Shown: positions 1 through 5,859 of the stretch, in pieces
Layout: each line of letters opens with the position of its first letter
Numbering within the stretch: position 1 is the first letter of the stretch
Source: Alphaproteobacteria bacterium
Lineage (GTDB): Bacteria; Pseudomonadota; Alphaproteobacteria; Micavibrionales; Micavibrionaceae
Assembly: GCA_020442505.1 (NCBI GenBank)
Contig: JAGRJZ010000205.1
Location: 1-5,859 of the forward strand
Length of the DNA: 5,859 nucleotides
Direction of reading: 5' to 3'
Notes under the pieces: generated by a model
Told to the model about the DNA's origin: nothing
Databases searched by the model: none
What the model saw: only the letters and a program-made list of their open reading frames with translations
Made by a program: the position numbers and the translations under genes

Positions 1-1
1 G

Positions 2-58
2 GCGTATCTGATGAAGCCGGTTCTGCGTGCGCGGGACAACGCTTTTCGTGAACGATGA
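2..58 (+). CDS. 3' end of an unidentified upstream gene (partial)
   Basis: The frame starting at base 2 is open to a TGA at 56-58 and encodes 18 residues ending in a basic, charged tail (…RARDNAFRER). Most codons have G or C in the third position. The stop lies nine bases before the cyclase start and overlaps the cyclase ribosome binding site, as expected for two genes of one operon. The frame starting at base 1 is also open, to a TGA at 49-51, but looks less gene-like. The visible AYLMKPV faintly recalls the Lys-Pro motif near the end of response-regulator receiver domains, but what follows is too short to support that. No function is assigned. The gene body lies outside the window. Confidence 0.5.
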   Translation, partial: AYLMKPVLRARDNAFRER

Positions 59-66
59 GGGGAGAG
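58..66 (+). promoter_or_regulatory. Ribosome binding site of the cyclase gene
   Basis: AGGGGAGAG is purine-rich and complementary to the 16S rRNA 3' end, and ends one base before the ATG at 68. The AGGGG core sits five bases from the start codon. It overlaps the stop codon of the preceding frame, which supports both the start choice and translational coupling to the upstream gene. Confidence 0.7.
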
Positions 67-67
67 C

Positions 68-2311
68 ATGGCCCGACTCCTGACAAATCGCCTGTGTCAT
101 GCCGTGCTGCTGGTTGCGCTTTTGCTGGGCGCTGTTTTTGCTTTTAACCCGGACGGTGCCCTACGTCAGCGGCTTCAGTTTTTGGTTTTTGACCACTATA
201 TACAGGTCAAGCCGCGCCCGGCGACGGATCTGGTCAAGATCGTTGATATCGATGACGAATCGCTGGCCCGGACGGGACAATGGCCGTGGCCACGGACGGT
301 GGTCGCCGATCTGGTGACACGTCTGAGCGCGATGGGCGCGAAAGTGATTGCTTTCGACGGCGTTCTGGCCGAGCCGGACCGGACCTCTCCCGCTTTTTTT
401 CTGGAGACGTTTCCAGATGGCCCGTTGAAAGATCGTCTGGTCGCTCAGACCGGGTTTCAGGCGGACAACGACGCCCTTCTGGCCCGGGCCATTAGGGAGT
501 CCGGGATTTTCGTCGCAGGCTTTACGCACGGCTCTAACCCCAAAGCGCCGCGTGTTGCCAGCCGGCTGTTCATGACGGGGGATATCAAAAAATATTTTCT
601 GACCCACAGCCACTATTTTGATAAGACCGCCTTGTTCTTGCCTGGGCTGGAGGCCGCCGCTGCCGGCAATGGCAGCTTTATGGCCCGGCCCGAAATCGAC
701 AGCGTCATCCGCAAGACGGAGTTGTTGTTCTCGGACGGGATAACGCTTTACCCTGCGCTTAATCTGGAGGCGTTGCGGGTTTCTCTGAAACCGCAAAATC
801 TTTTCTTCACCGTCAGAGCGAACAAGAATTTCACCGGGAACAGCCTCGACCAAACACGGTTTCAGATGTCCATCGGCGATACGAGTATTCCGCTGGACGA
901 AAATGGCGCGATATGGGTTTATTTCCGGCCGTTCAGCCGGGCGGTCGATTACATTCCCGCCTACCAGGTACTGGATCCGGCTTTCCACGAGGCGGTCGCG
1001 AAGAAGGTTCGGGGACGGATCTTATTCGTCGGCTCGACGGCGGAGGGGCTCAAGGATCTGCGGGCGACGCCGCATGATCCGTTCCTGCCGGGGGTGGAAA
1101 TCCACGCAAACGCCGCAGAACAGTTTCTGCAAAACCGCTTTTTGGTGCGGACGCGCGCCGCCATCGGGGCGGAGGCTCTATTTATGCTCGGCTCCGGAAT
1201 CGTGATTATCCTTCTCTCCCCCTTTGTGGGAGCGCTGGGCGGTTTGTTGGTTAGTCTGGTCTTTATCGCTCTCTCTTTTTCGGCGTCGTGGTTTTTTTTC
1301 GACCGGGAAGGCGTTTTGCTGGATCCTGTTTATCCGTCTTTTGTCGTAACCTTTCTTTTTGTCGTCTCTTCGACGCTTTCTTATATCCGGACCGAGGCCG
1401 AGCGGCGGCGGGTACGCGATGCGTTCGGGCTATATATTTCTCCCGATTTTATGCGGGAGCTGACGGCCGATCCCGGGAAGCTCAAGCTGGGCGGCGAGAC
1501 GCGGGATCTGTCCGTCATGTTCACGGATATTCGGGGCTTTACGACGATTTCCGAAGGGCTCGCGCCGGAAGAGCTGACCCGTTTGATGAACGATTTCCTG
1601 ACGCCCATGTCCGACGTGGTCATGGAGACGCGCGGAACGATCGACAAATATATCGGCGACGCGATGATGGCGTTTTGGAACGCGCCGCTGGACGATCCTG
1701 ATCACGCCCGACATGCTTGTCGCGCGGCCCTGCGGATGGGGCCGGTTTTAGAGGATGTGAACGCGGCTCTGGGGGCGCAAGCCGCTGAATTGGGTGGAAC
1801 GCCCTTGGTTTTGCGGGCCGGAATCGGAATCAATAGCGGCCCGGCCAGCGTCGGGAATATGGGCTCCCGTGCGCGTTTTGCCTATTCCGCGTTGGGAGAC
1901 ACGGTTAATCTGGCCGCGCGGCTCGAGGGGCAGACCAAGACCTACGGCGTGGATATTCTGATCGGGGAGGGAACGCAGGCTGCGGTGTCCGATTTCGCGG
2001 CGTTAGAGATCGATCTTTTGCAAGTGAAGGGAAAACAAAAACCTGTCCGGGCCTTTGTGTTGCTGGGGGATGACGCTTTGGCAAAGGATCCAGCCTTTCA
2101 GGCGCTAAAAACGACTCACGAGGCGGTTTTGAAAGCCTATCGCGCCAGACAATGGGCAGACGCCCTGACGTTTTTGGAAGCGGCGCGGAGGGCCGATAAG
2201 GCCGGGGCGATGCAAACGGTCTACGATCTTTACGGAGACCGGATCGCTGTGTTCCAGAAAAGGCCCCCCGGCCCTGATTGGGACGGAGTCTATCACGCGA
2301 CGAGCAAATAA
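68..2311 (+). CDS. CHASE2-domain membrane adenylate cyclase (class III)
   Basis: 747-residue inner-membrane cyclase that should convert ATP to cyclic AMP when a periplasmic sensor domain is triggered. Residues 10-27 form an N-terminal membrane anchor. About 35-358 form a CHASE2 sensor, with typical stretches such as DIDDESLARTGQWPWPR, a GRILFVGSTAEGLKDL segment and PGVEIHA. Three membrane segments follow at about 366-384, 386-408 and 422-440. A basic linker (TEAERRRVRDAFGLYISPDF) matches the cyclase transducer element. The catalytic domain spans about 475-665. It has metal-binding D487 (FTDIRGF) and D531 (DKYIGD), Lys527 and Ser607 at the two substrate-specifying positions, and N614 and R618 for transition-state contacts. 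The Lys plus Ser/Thr pairing is the class IIIb pattern and argues for ATP over GTP. A helical tail of about 80 residues ends in PPGPDWDGVYHATSK, a common ending in alphaproteobacterial relatives. All key residues are present, so it is probably active. The signal sensed is unknown. Confidence 0.93.
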   Translation: MARLLTNRLCHAVLLVALLLGAVFAFNPDGALRQRLQFLVFDHYIQVKPRPATDLVKIVDIDDESLARTGQWPWPRTVVADLVTRLSAMGAKVIAFDGVLAEPDRTSPAFFLETFPDGPLKDRLVAQTGFQADNDALLARAIRESGIFVAGFTHGSNPKAPRVASRLFMTGDIKKYFLTHSHYFDKTALFLPGLEAAAAGNGSFMARPEIDSVIRKTELLFSDGITLYPALNLEALRVSLKPQNLFFTVRANKNFTGNSLDQTRFQMSIGDTSIPLDENGAIWVYFRPFSRAVDYIPAYQVLDPAFHEAVAKKVRGRILFVGSTAEGLKDLRATPHDPFLPGVEIHANAAEQFLQNRFLVRTRAAIGAEALFMLGSGIVIILLSPFVGALGGLLVSLVFIALSFSASWFFFDREGVLLDPVYPSFVVTFLFVVSSTLSYIRTEAERRRVRDAFGLYISPDFMRELTADPGKLKLGGETRDLSVMFTDIRGFTTISEGLAPEELTRLMNDFLTPMSDVVMETRGTIDKYIGDAMMAFWNAPLDDPDHARHACRAALRMGPVLEDVNAALGAQAAELGGTPLVLRAGIGINSGPASVGNMGSRARFAYSALGDTVNLAARLEGQTKTYGVDILIGEGTQAAVSDFAALEIDLLQVKGKQKPVRAFVLLGDDALAKDPAFQALKTTHEAVLKAYRARQWADALTFLEAARRADKAGAMQTVYDLYGDRIAVFQKRPPGPDWDGVYHATSK

Positions 2312-2329
2312 GAGACTTTCTTCTTATTT
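2306..2329. terminator. Inverted repeat across two convergent stop codons, possible bidirectional terminator
   Basis: AAATAAGA (2306-2313) and TCTTATTT (2322-2329) are perfect 8-base reverse complements with an 8-base loop. Both genes end in a lysine codon plus TAA followed by GA, so each arm contains one stop codon. The position between convergent genes fits a shared transcription end. However, the stem is AT-rich and only one G-C pair deep, so hairpin stability would be low and the symmetry may simply reflect the two similar gene ends. Confidence 0.3.
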
Positions 2330-4198
2330 CAGCACGGCCTTGATCCGCCGTACGCCTGCGGAGCTTGATTCTTCCTTCTCGATCTTGAAGATTCCGTATT
2401 GGCTGATATCAGGCATCTCGTCCACGTGCGGGCCGCCGCAAAGCTCCCGGCTCCAGATATTTCCGGCGGCGTCTTTAATCGTGTAGACCTTGACCTGATC
2501 CGGGTATTTTTCCCAGAAGCTGCCTTCCACGCCGGACTCGTAGGCCGCTTGCTTGGGCATTTCCTCTATTTCGACATGGGCCCCGGAAGAGAGCGTTTGA
2601 TTGACGTAGTCTTCGACGGCTTGTTTCTCGGCAGCCTCCATTTTGGCAGGATGGCTGAAGTCGAACCGGATTCGCTCGGCGGTGATGTTGCTGCCCTTTT
2701 GGTGTACATGTTCGCCCAGAATCTTGCGCAGACCGGCCAGCATGATATGGGCCGTCGTATGAAGGGCCTTGGTCTTGTCGGAATTATCAGCCAGCCCGCC
2801 CTTGAATTTTCCGGCGGCGGCGGTCCGGCTTGCCTCGGCGTGTTGCGCGGCCGCTTCTTCGTACAGGGCGACGTCGACAACGTTCTGCCCTGTTTCGGAC
2901 AGGAGCTCCTTGGTAAGCTCAAGGGGAAAACCGTATGTCTCGTAGAAATAAAAGGCATCCTTACCCGTTATGCGCGCATGTCGTTCCAGATGTTTTTTGA
3001 TTTCCATCTCGCCTTGATGCAGCGTTTTTTGAAATTTTTGCTCTTCTTGCAGCAAAACGTTCAGAATCCGGTCTTTCGCGCCTGAAACCTGGCGATAAAA
3101 TTGCGATTGGTCGATGAATATCGCGGCGATCTCCGTCAGGAAGGGGTTGTCGATCCCGAGTTTTTTCCCTTCCCGGATCGCGCGCCGGATCAAACGCCGG
3201 GTGATGTAGCCCGCGTCGGTGTTGCTGGGGTCGGCGCCGTCCCCGATCAAGAAGGTTGCCGCGCGGGTGTGGTCCAGAATAATTCTGTAGGATTTGGGCG
3301 CTTGCGCGTAGGAACGGCTACCAAGGGTTTCCAGGGCTGCCTTTGTGCGCTGGAAAAAGGCCGTTTCATAAATATCCGGGTTGTTGTTCAGGGCCGTCGC
3401 GACCCGCTCCAGCCCGCCGCCATAGTCGATATTCGGCCGGGTCAAAGGGGCAAATCCGTCCTCCTGCCTTTTGAAGCCCATAAAGACGTTGTTCCCGATT
3501 TCCAGAAAACGGTGGCTGTCCGAGGCCGGATGATCGTGATCGTCGTCGTTCGTTCTGAAATCGTAGAACATCTCGCTGTCCGGTCCGCCAGGTTCTCCGA
3601 CCGGCATTTGCTCCGGAACGCCAGCCCGGCTCCACCAGTTTTCCTCCGCCCCGTAGAGAAAGATACGTCCGCCGCGCGACAGACCGTATGTCAGCGGTTC
3701 TTCCTCGACGACAGGGTCGATACCAACGGATTGGAACAGCGCGGTCCATATCGCAATCGACTCGTTGTCCCGTTCGACTCCGATTGACTCATTTCCGATG
3801 AAAACAGTGACATACAGGCGGCGCGGATCCAGCCCGAGCGTTTCTACCTGCCATGTCCAAATGCGCTCGATCTGGTCTTTTTTATAGGATTGCGGGTCTC
3901 CCCCGAATTCCCAGCGGCCGATCATCTCGAAAAAGGTCAGGTGAGAAATATCCCCGATGCCGTCGATATCGACGGTCCGCAAGCAACGCTGAACATTCGC
4001 GATTTCGGTGCCGCTCGGGTGTTTTTCGCCCAGAAGATAAGGGATCATAGGCTGCATTCCGCTGCCGGTGAAAAGCGTCGTCGGATCGTTCTCCGGCAGC
4101 AAACTTGACGAGGGCACGATGGCGGCGCCTTTCGCCTCCATGAAATCCAGGAAAGATTGCCTGAGTTCATCCGGTGTGAGATCTTGTTTTATCGCCAT
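2324..4198 (-). CDS. alaS: Short alanine-tRNA ligase lacking the C-Ala domain, CPR-like
   Basis: 624-residue cytoplasmic class II synthetase that attaches alanine to tRNA-Ala. Usual bacterial AlaRS has about 860-880 residues. The catalytic core shows motif 1 (about 30-60, LLPENDPTTLFTGSGMQP), motif 2 (about 74-98, with R74 and FFEMIGRWEFG) and motif 3 (GGGLER, 260-265). A helical tRNA-binding middle region runs to about 465. The editing domain, about 470-624, keeps all four zinc/hydrolytic ligands: H480 and H484 in HTTAH, and C587 and H591 in CGGPH, so mischarged Ser- or Gly-tRNA should still be cleared. The protein ends at AGVRRIKAVLK, where the C-Ala linker normally starts. Signatures such as GEPGGPDSEMFYDF, EIGNNVFM, QKGSNITAERIRFDFSH and FKIEKEESSSAGVRRIK resemble AlaRS of Patescibacteria rather than proteobacteria. 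This is my recollection of family sequences, not a search. The ATG at 4198 is the first start after an in-frame TAG at 4217-4219. Its ribosome binding site is poor. Whether it is the only AlaRS of the genome cannot be seen here. Confidence 0.92.
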   Translation of the reverse strand: MAIKQDLTPDELRQSFLDFMEAKGAAIVPSSSLLPENDPTTLFTGSGMQPMIPYLLGEKHPSGTEIANVQRCLRTVDIDGIGDISHLTFFEMIGRWEFGGDPQSYKKDQIERIWTWQVETLGLDPRRLYVTVFIGNESIGVERDNESIAIWTALFQSVGIDPVVEEEPLTYGLSRGGRIFLYGAEENWWSRAGVPEQMPVGEPGGPDSEMFYDFRTNDDDHDHPASDSHRFLEIGNNVFMGFKRQEDGFAPLTRPNIDYGGGLERVATALNNNPDIYETAFFQRTKAALETLGSRSYAQAPKSYRIILDHTRAATFLIGDGADPSNTDAGYITRRLIRRAIREGKKLGIDNPFLTEIAAIFIDQSQFYRQVSGAKDRILNVLLQEEQKFQKTLHQGEMEIKKHLERHARITGKDAFYFYETYGFPLELTKELLSETGQNVVDVALYEEAAAQHAEASRTAAAGKFKGGLADNSDKTKALHTTAHIMLAGLRKILGEHVHQKGSNITAERIRFDFSHPAKMEAAEKQAVEDYVNQTLSSGAHVEIEEMPKQAAYESGVEGSFWEKYPDQVKVYTIKDAAGNIWSRELCGGPHVDEMPDISQYGIFKIEKEESSSAGVRRIKAVLK

Positions 4199-4256
4199 TT
4201 CAAAGCCCGTTTCGTTCTATCATCTTGAGCGGGAATAATTGTCTTGCCAGCTCCTG

Positions 4257-4284
4257 TTTATACAGCTTCATTCGTAATTCGCAA
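4257..4284 (-). promoter_or_regulatory. Probable sigma70-type promoter of the AlaRS gene
   Basis: Read on the minus strand, TTGCGA (4284-4279) matches the -35 consensus at four of six positions. TATAAA (4262-4257) matches the -10 consensus at five of six. The spacer is 16 bases. Transcription would start near 4250, giving a leader of roughly 50 bases before the AlaRS ATG at 4198. It lies in the 122-base gap between the porin stop and the AlaRS start, so AlaRS probably has its own promoter. Evidence is consensus matching by eye only. Confidence 0.42.
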
Positions 4285-4320
4285 GTGGTTCTGCGGCGCT
4301 CCGGCGCGATCATTGCTTTT

Positions 4321-5601
4321 TTAAAATTTCATTTGGGAGCGTGTCAAAAAGATAACCGGGTCGTCGTCGGGGGTGACGGCGTGACGATCGGTATCCGCTA
4401 TGACGACGTTAAACATAAACCGCGCATAATCATTGGGATACCAGTTTGTTCCCAATGTCACGGTTTCCATTTTTCCTCCATTGATCCCGCCGTCGTTTAA
4501 ATCCAGATACGAATAGCGGGCTGCAATCTCAAAAGCCCCCCACTCGCCACGGACGGGGTCGAAGGGGCGGGTTGGGGTAATGCCTGTGAAGGCTCCTTTT
4601 TTTATACTGTAGGGCCTATTTTCTCCCGTCAACGTATAAGCAAGCTGGGCCGTCGCACCGTAAAAGTGAGGGTCGTTTCCAGCACGGTTTTCTATATCGG
4701 CTCTGACATATTCTCCCTGTGCGGAAAAAGGACCCGATGCGACCGCTGCTTCCAATCCCGTGACAAGGGCGTGTTTTCCGTCGTTGATGACAGCGGATAC
4801 GGAATCCGTCGTTTGCAAGCGATTTTCCGCCCGCGAATCATAATCAAAACGATCATTGGCTTGATCCGGTTCACGATAGGAGACGGAACCGCCTATATGC
4901 ACAAGTTTTTCTTCCTTTCGATAGGGGGTTCCGGTCAGGCGGCCGGAGATTGACCATTGTTCGTCGTCGTCACTTTCGCGGCCGGCATCGTCGTTGAATG
5001 CTCCCGCTGCGACATGATAATTGTCGCCGTAATTTATTACGCCTGCCCCGATTTGTTCAGATAGGGAAAAAGGCTCCGTAGCGGCGCTGCGTTCGATAAA
5101 CGTGATATCGTTCGAGCTGGTCATATCCTCCAGAGAATAACCGGGCTTGAAATGACCGATTCGGAATTCTGTTTGATCGAGACCCGTATAGTTAACATAG
5201 ACGTCTTTGAACGCGACAGTCTCGTTTGCGAAATCTATTTCTGCCTTGTATCCAAAATCCTTGGCGACTGTTCCTTGCATGCCCAGACGGGCGCGCCGGA
5301 ATTCCGCGCTGTTGGGATTGTCTTTTTTGTCATCATCAATGATGCCGGCATCCAGATGAATCCGTCCTGTCGGTTGCCACGAAAACTCTCCTTTCTGGAT
5401 TTTGGGTGTAGGTCCTTTCATCGCGATATCAGGCACCTCTTGTTTTTCTGGAGCGTTCTCTGCCTTTAGAGCCTCGATTTCTTTCAGGATAAGGGACATT
5501 TGCGCTTCCAAAGCGGCGATTCTTTCATCTTTATCGTCCGCCAGAGCTGACGTACTGATTGTGAGGAGTAGGGCGCTCGCGAGGAGTGTTTTCTTCAACA
5601 T
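4321..5601 (-). CDS. OprP/OprO-like outer-membrane porin (Porin_O_P family)
   Basis: 426-residue exported protein forming a beta-barrel channel in the outer membrane. Relatives OprP and OprO of Pseudomonas pass phosphate and polyphosphate; the substrate here is not visible. Residues 1-21 are a classic signal peptide (basic MLKK, hydrophobic core, STSALA cleavage site before DDK). Residues 24-50 form a short coiled coil (ERIAALEAQMSLILKEIEAL), which could trimerise the porin or contact the periplasmic wall. The barrel follows, with family-typical pieces: EFRRARLGMQG (100-110), KDVYVNY, RIGHFKPGYSLEDM (147-160), FIERSA, GAFEIAARYSYLDLNDGGINGG (355-376) and LGTNWYPN. Aspartate-rich periplasmic or surface loops occur at 204-214 and 411-414. 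The final residue is Phe, the usual signal for BAM insertion. I chose the ATG at 5601 because it begins the signal peptide. A TTG-initiated extension by 18 residues to 5655 would bury that signal. The same-strand AlaRS gene lies 122 bases downstream. Confidence 0.88.
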   Translation of the reverse strand: MLKKTLLASALLLTISTSALADDKDERIAALEAQMSLILKEIEALKAENAPEKQEVPDIAMKGPTPKIQKGEFSWQPTGRIHLDAGIIDDDKKDNPNSAEFRRARLGMQGTVAKDFGYKAEIDFANETVAFKDVYVNYTGLDQTEFRIGHFKPGYSLEDMTSSNDITFIERSAATEPFSLSEQIGAGVINYGDNYHVAAGAFNDDAGRESDDDEQWSISGRLTGTPYRKEEKLVHIGGSVSYREPDQANDRFDYDSRAENRLQTTDSVSAVINDGKHALVTGLEAAVASGPFSAQGEYVRADIENRAGNDPHFYGATAQLAYTLTGENRPYSIKKGAFTGITPTRPFDPVRGEWGAFEIAARYSYLDLNDGGINGGKMETVTLGTNWYPNDYARFMFNVVIADTDRHAVTPDDDPVIFLTRSQMKF

Positions 5602-5738
5602 AGGCGTCTCGTTTATATATCCGTGTAAAGGAGGTTTGATCATCGGCACATACAAATCACGTTCGGATCCTAATCAGATACCGACTCTTTTTTTCTTGTG
5701 CAAGATGAATTCGGAAACGTTTCGGTGGTCGGAATGCA
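5602..5738. other. Porin upstream region between the start codon and the transposase scar
   Basis: This 137-base stretch holds no convincing gene. It contains the weak promoter candidate, a T7 run on the plus strand within 5687-5697, and the sequence AAAGGAGGT at 5627-5635 on the plus strand, which reads ACCTCCTTT in the porin leader RNA. The porin start has only a weak purine patch (GAGACG) before it. Short open frames here have no start codon at suitable spacing. Confidence 0.5.
5675..5703 (-). promoter_or_regulatory. Weak promoter candidate for the porin
   Basis: On the minus strand TTGCAC (5703-5698) and TATCTG (5680-5675) are separated by 17 bases, each matching only about half of the sigma70 consensus. 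The spacer contains a run of seven A. Transcription would start near 5668, giving a leader of about 67 bases before the porin ATG. The optimal spacing and the position make it the best candidate I see, but the match is weak and another sigma factor or a promoter further upstream is possible. Confidence 0.25.
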
Positions 5739-5852
5739 AGTCAACCGATCCCGGATCAAAAACTCCGTCCGCGCGTCGGACAGATTGTCCAGCGACTGCA
5801 GAACCAGGATTTTGAACAGAGGTGGCCTCGGTTTTTCGGACAGTGAGTTAAG
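5739..5852 (-). pseudogene. Decayed N-terminal fragment of an IS5-family transposase
   Basis: About 38 minus-strand codons read as …KPRPP-LFKILVLQSL-DNLSDARTEF-LIRDRLT. This closely follows the N-terminal signature of a group of IS5-family DDE transposases, whose usual form is (K/G)RPPYDPVLMFK(I/V)LVLQ(A/S/T)LYNLSD(D/E)QTE(F/Y)QIRDRLSFMRF, from memory. It is clearly broken. An in-frame TAG lies just upstream (5855-5853). About five residues (YDPVLM in relatives) are missing between RPP and FK. Similarity stops after IRDRLT, where the FMRF-L-G-L continuation and the whole DDE catalytic part are absent in all three frames. The frame then runs without resemblance to a TAG a few bases before the porin leader. 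Any remaining 5' end would lie beyond the window. No terminal inverted repeats were found. No functional product is expected. Confidence 0.72.
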
Positions 5853-5859
5853 CTACGAT

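Noticed and set aside
161..988. 275-codon minus-strand open frame opposite the cyclase
   Set aside because: It lies entirely antisense to the well-supported CHASE2 region, shows no recognisable domain and has composition typical of a shadow frame.
2399..3787. Two plus-strand open frames of 228 codons each opposite the AlaRS gene
   Set aside because: Both are antisense to conserved AlaRS codons, and their translations show no family resemblance. They are a by-product of codon bias in the real gene.
4200..4313. 37-codon minus-strand frame upstream of AlaRS as a protein gene
   Set aside because: It has no ribosome binding site and no recognised family, and the best promoter candidate lies inside it. 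It is kept only as a possible leader-frame observation.
4290..4320. GC-rich stretch after the porin stop as a rho-independent terminator
   Set aside because: Only a four-base GCGC stem around a CGGA loop can be drawn, and no T run follows on the minus strand.
5602..5655. Upstream TTG start extending the porin by 18 residues
   Set aside because: It would place a non-signal segment before a textbook signal peptide, and there is no better ribosome binding site. The ATG at 5601 is preferred.
5739..5744. TTGACT on the minus strand as a strong -35 box for the porin
   Set aside because: No acceptable -10 element lies 16-18 bases downstream (AACGTT region), and the bases belong to the transposase-derived codons.
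5402..5815. 137-codon plus-strand open frame at the right end
   Set aside because: Most of it is antisense to the porin N-terminus, and the rest is antisense to the transposase scar. It shows no domain.

Overview
The window (5,859 bases, mid-to-high GC) looks like a chromosomal segment of a Gram-negative bacterium, most probably an alphaproteobacterium. The clues are a CHASE2-type class III adenylate cyclase with the C-terminal tail common in that class, a Porin_O_P-type outer-membrane porin, and a decayed IS5-family transposase fragment. I cannot name genus or species from the sequence alone.

Layout, left to right. Bases 2-58 probably hold the last 18 codons of an unidentified plus-strand gene. 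A membrane-anchored cyclase follows at 68-2311 (+), nine bases after that stop codon and behind a good ribosome binding site. Its end meets, tail to tail and only 12 bases apart, a gene for an unusually short alanyl-tRNA synthetase at 2324-4198 (-). An 8-bp inverted repeat spans both stop codons. Upstream of the synthetase lies a 122-base gap with a plausible sigma70-like promoter. Beyond it is a porin of the OprP/OprO family at 4321-5601 (-), with a signal peptide and a short coiled coil before the barrel. The last 250 bases contain the porin leader, a weak promoter candidate and, at 5739-5852 (-), a truncated N-terminal piece of an IS5-family transposase.

The genes do not form an obvious pathway. 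The cyclase would make cAMP in response to a periplasmic signal, the synthetase charges tRNA-Ala, and the porin passes small, probably anionic, solutes across the outer membrane. The most notable item is the synthetase. It keeps its catalytic core and a complete editing-site zinc tetrad but stops where the C-Ala domain should begin. Its sequence signatures resemble AlaRS from Candidate Phyla Radiation (Patescibacteria) bacteria rather than ordinary proteobacterial AlaS, which suggests lateral transfer. I found no clearly new multi-gene system, CRISPR array, rRNA or tRNA gene.
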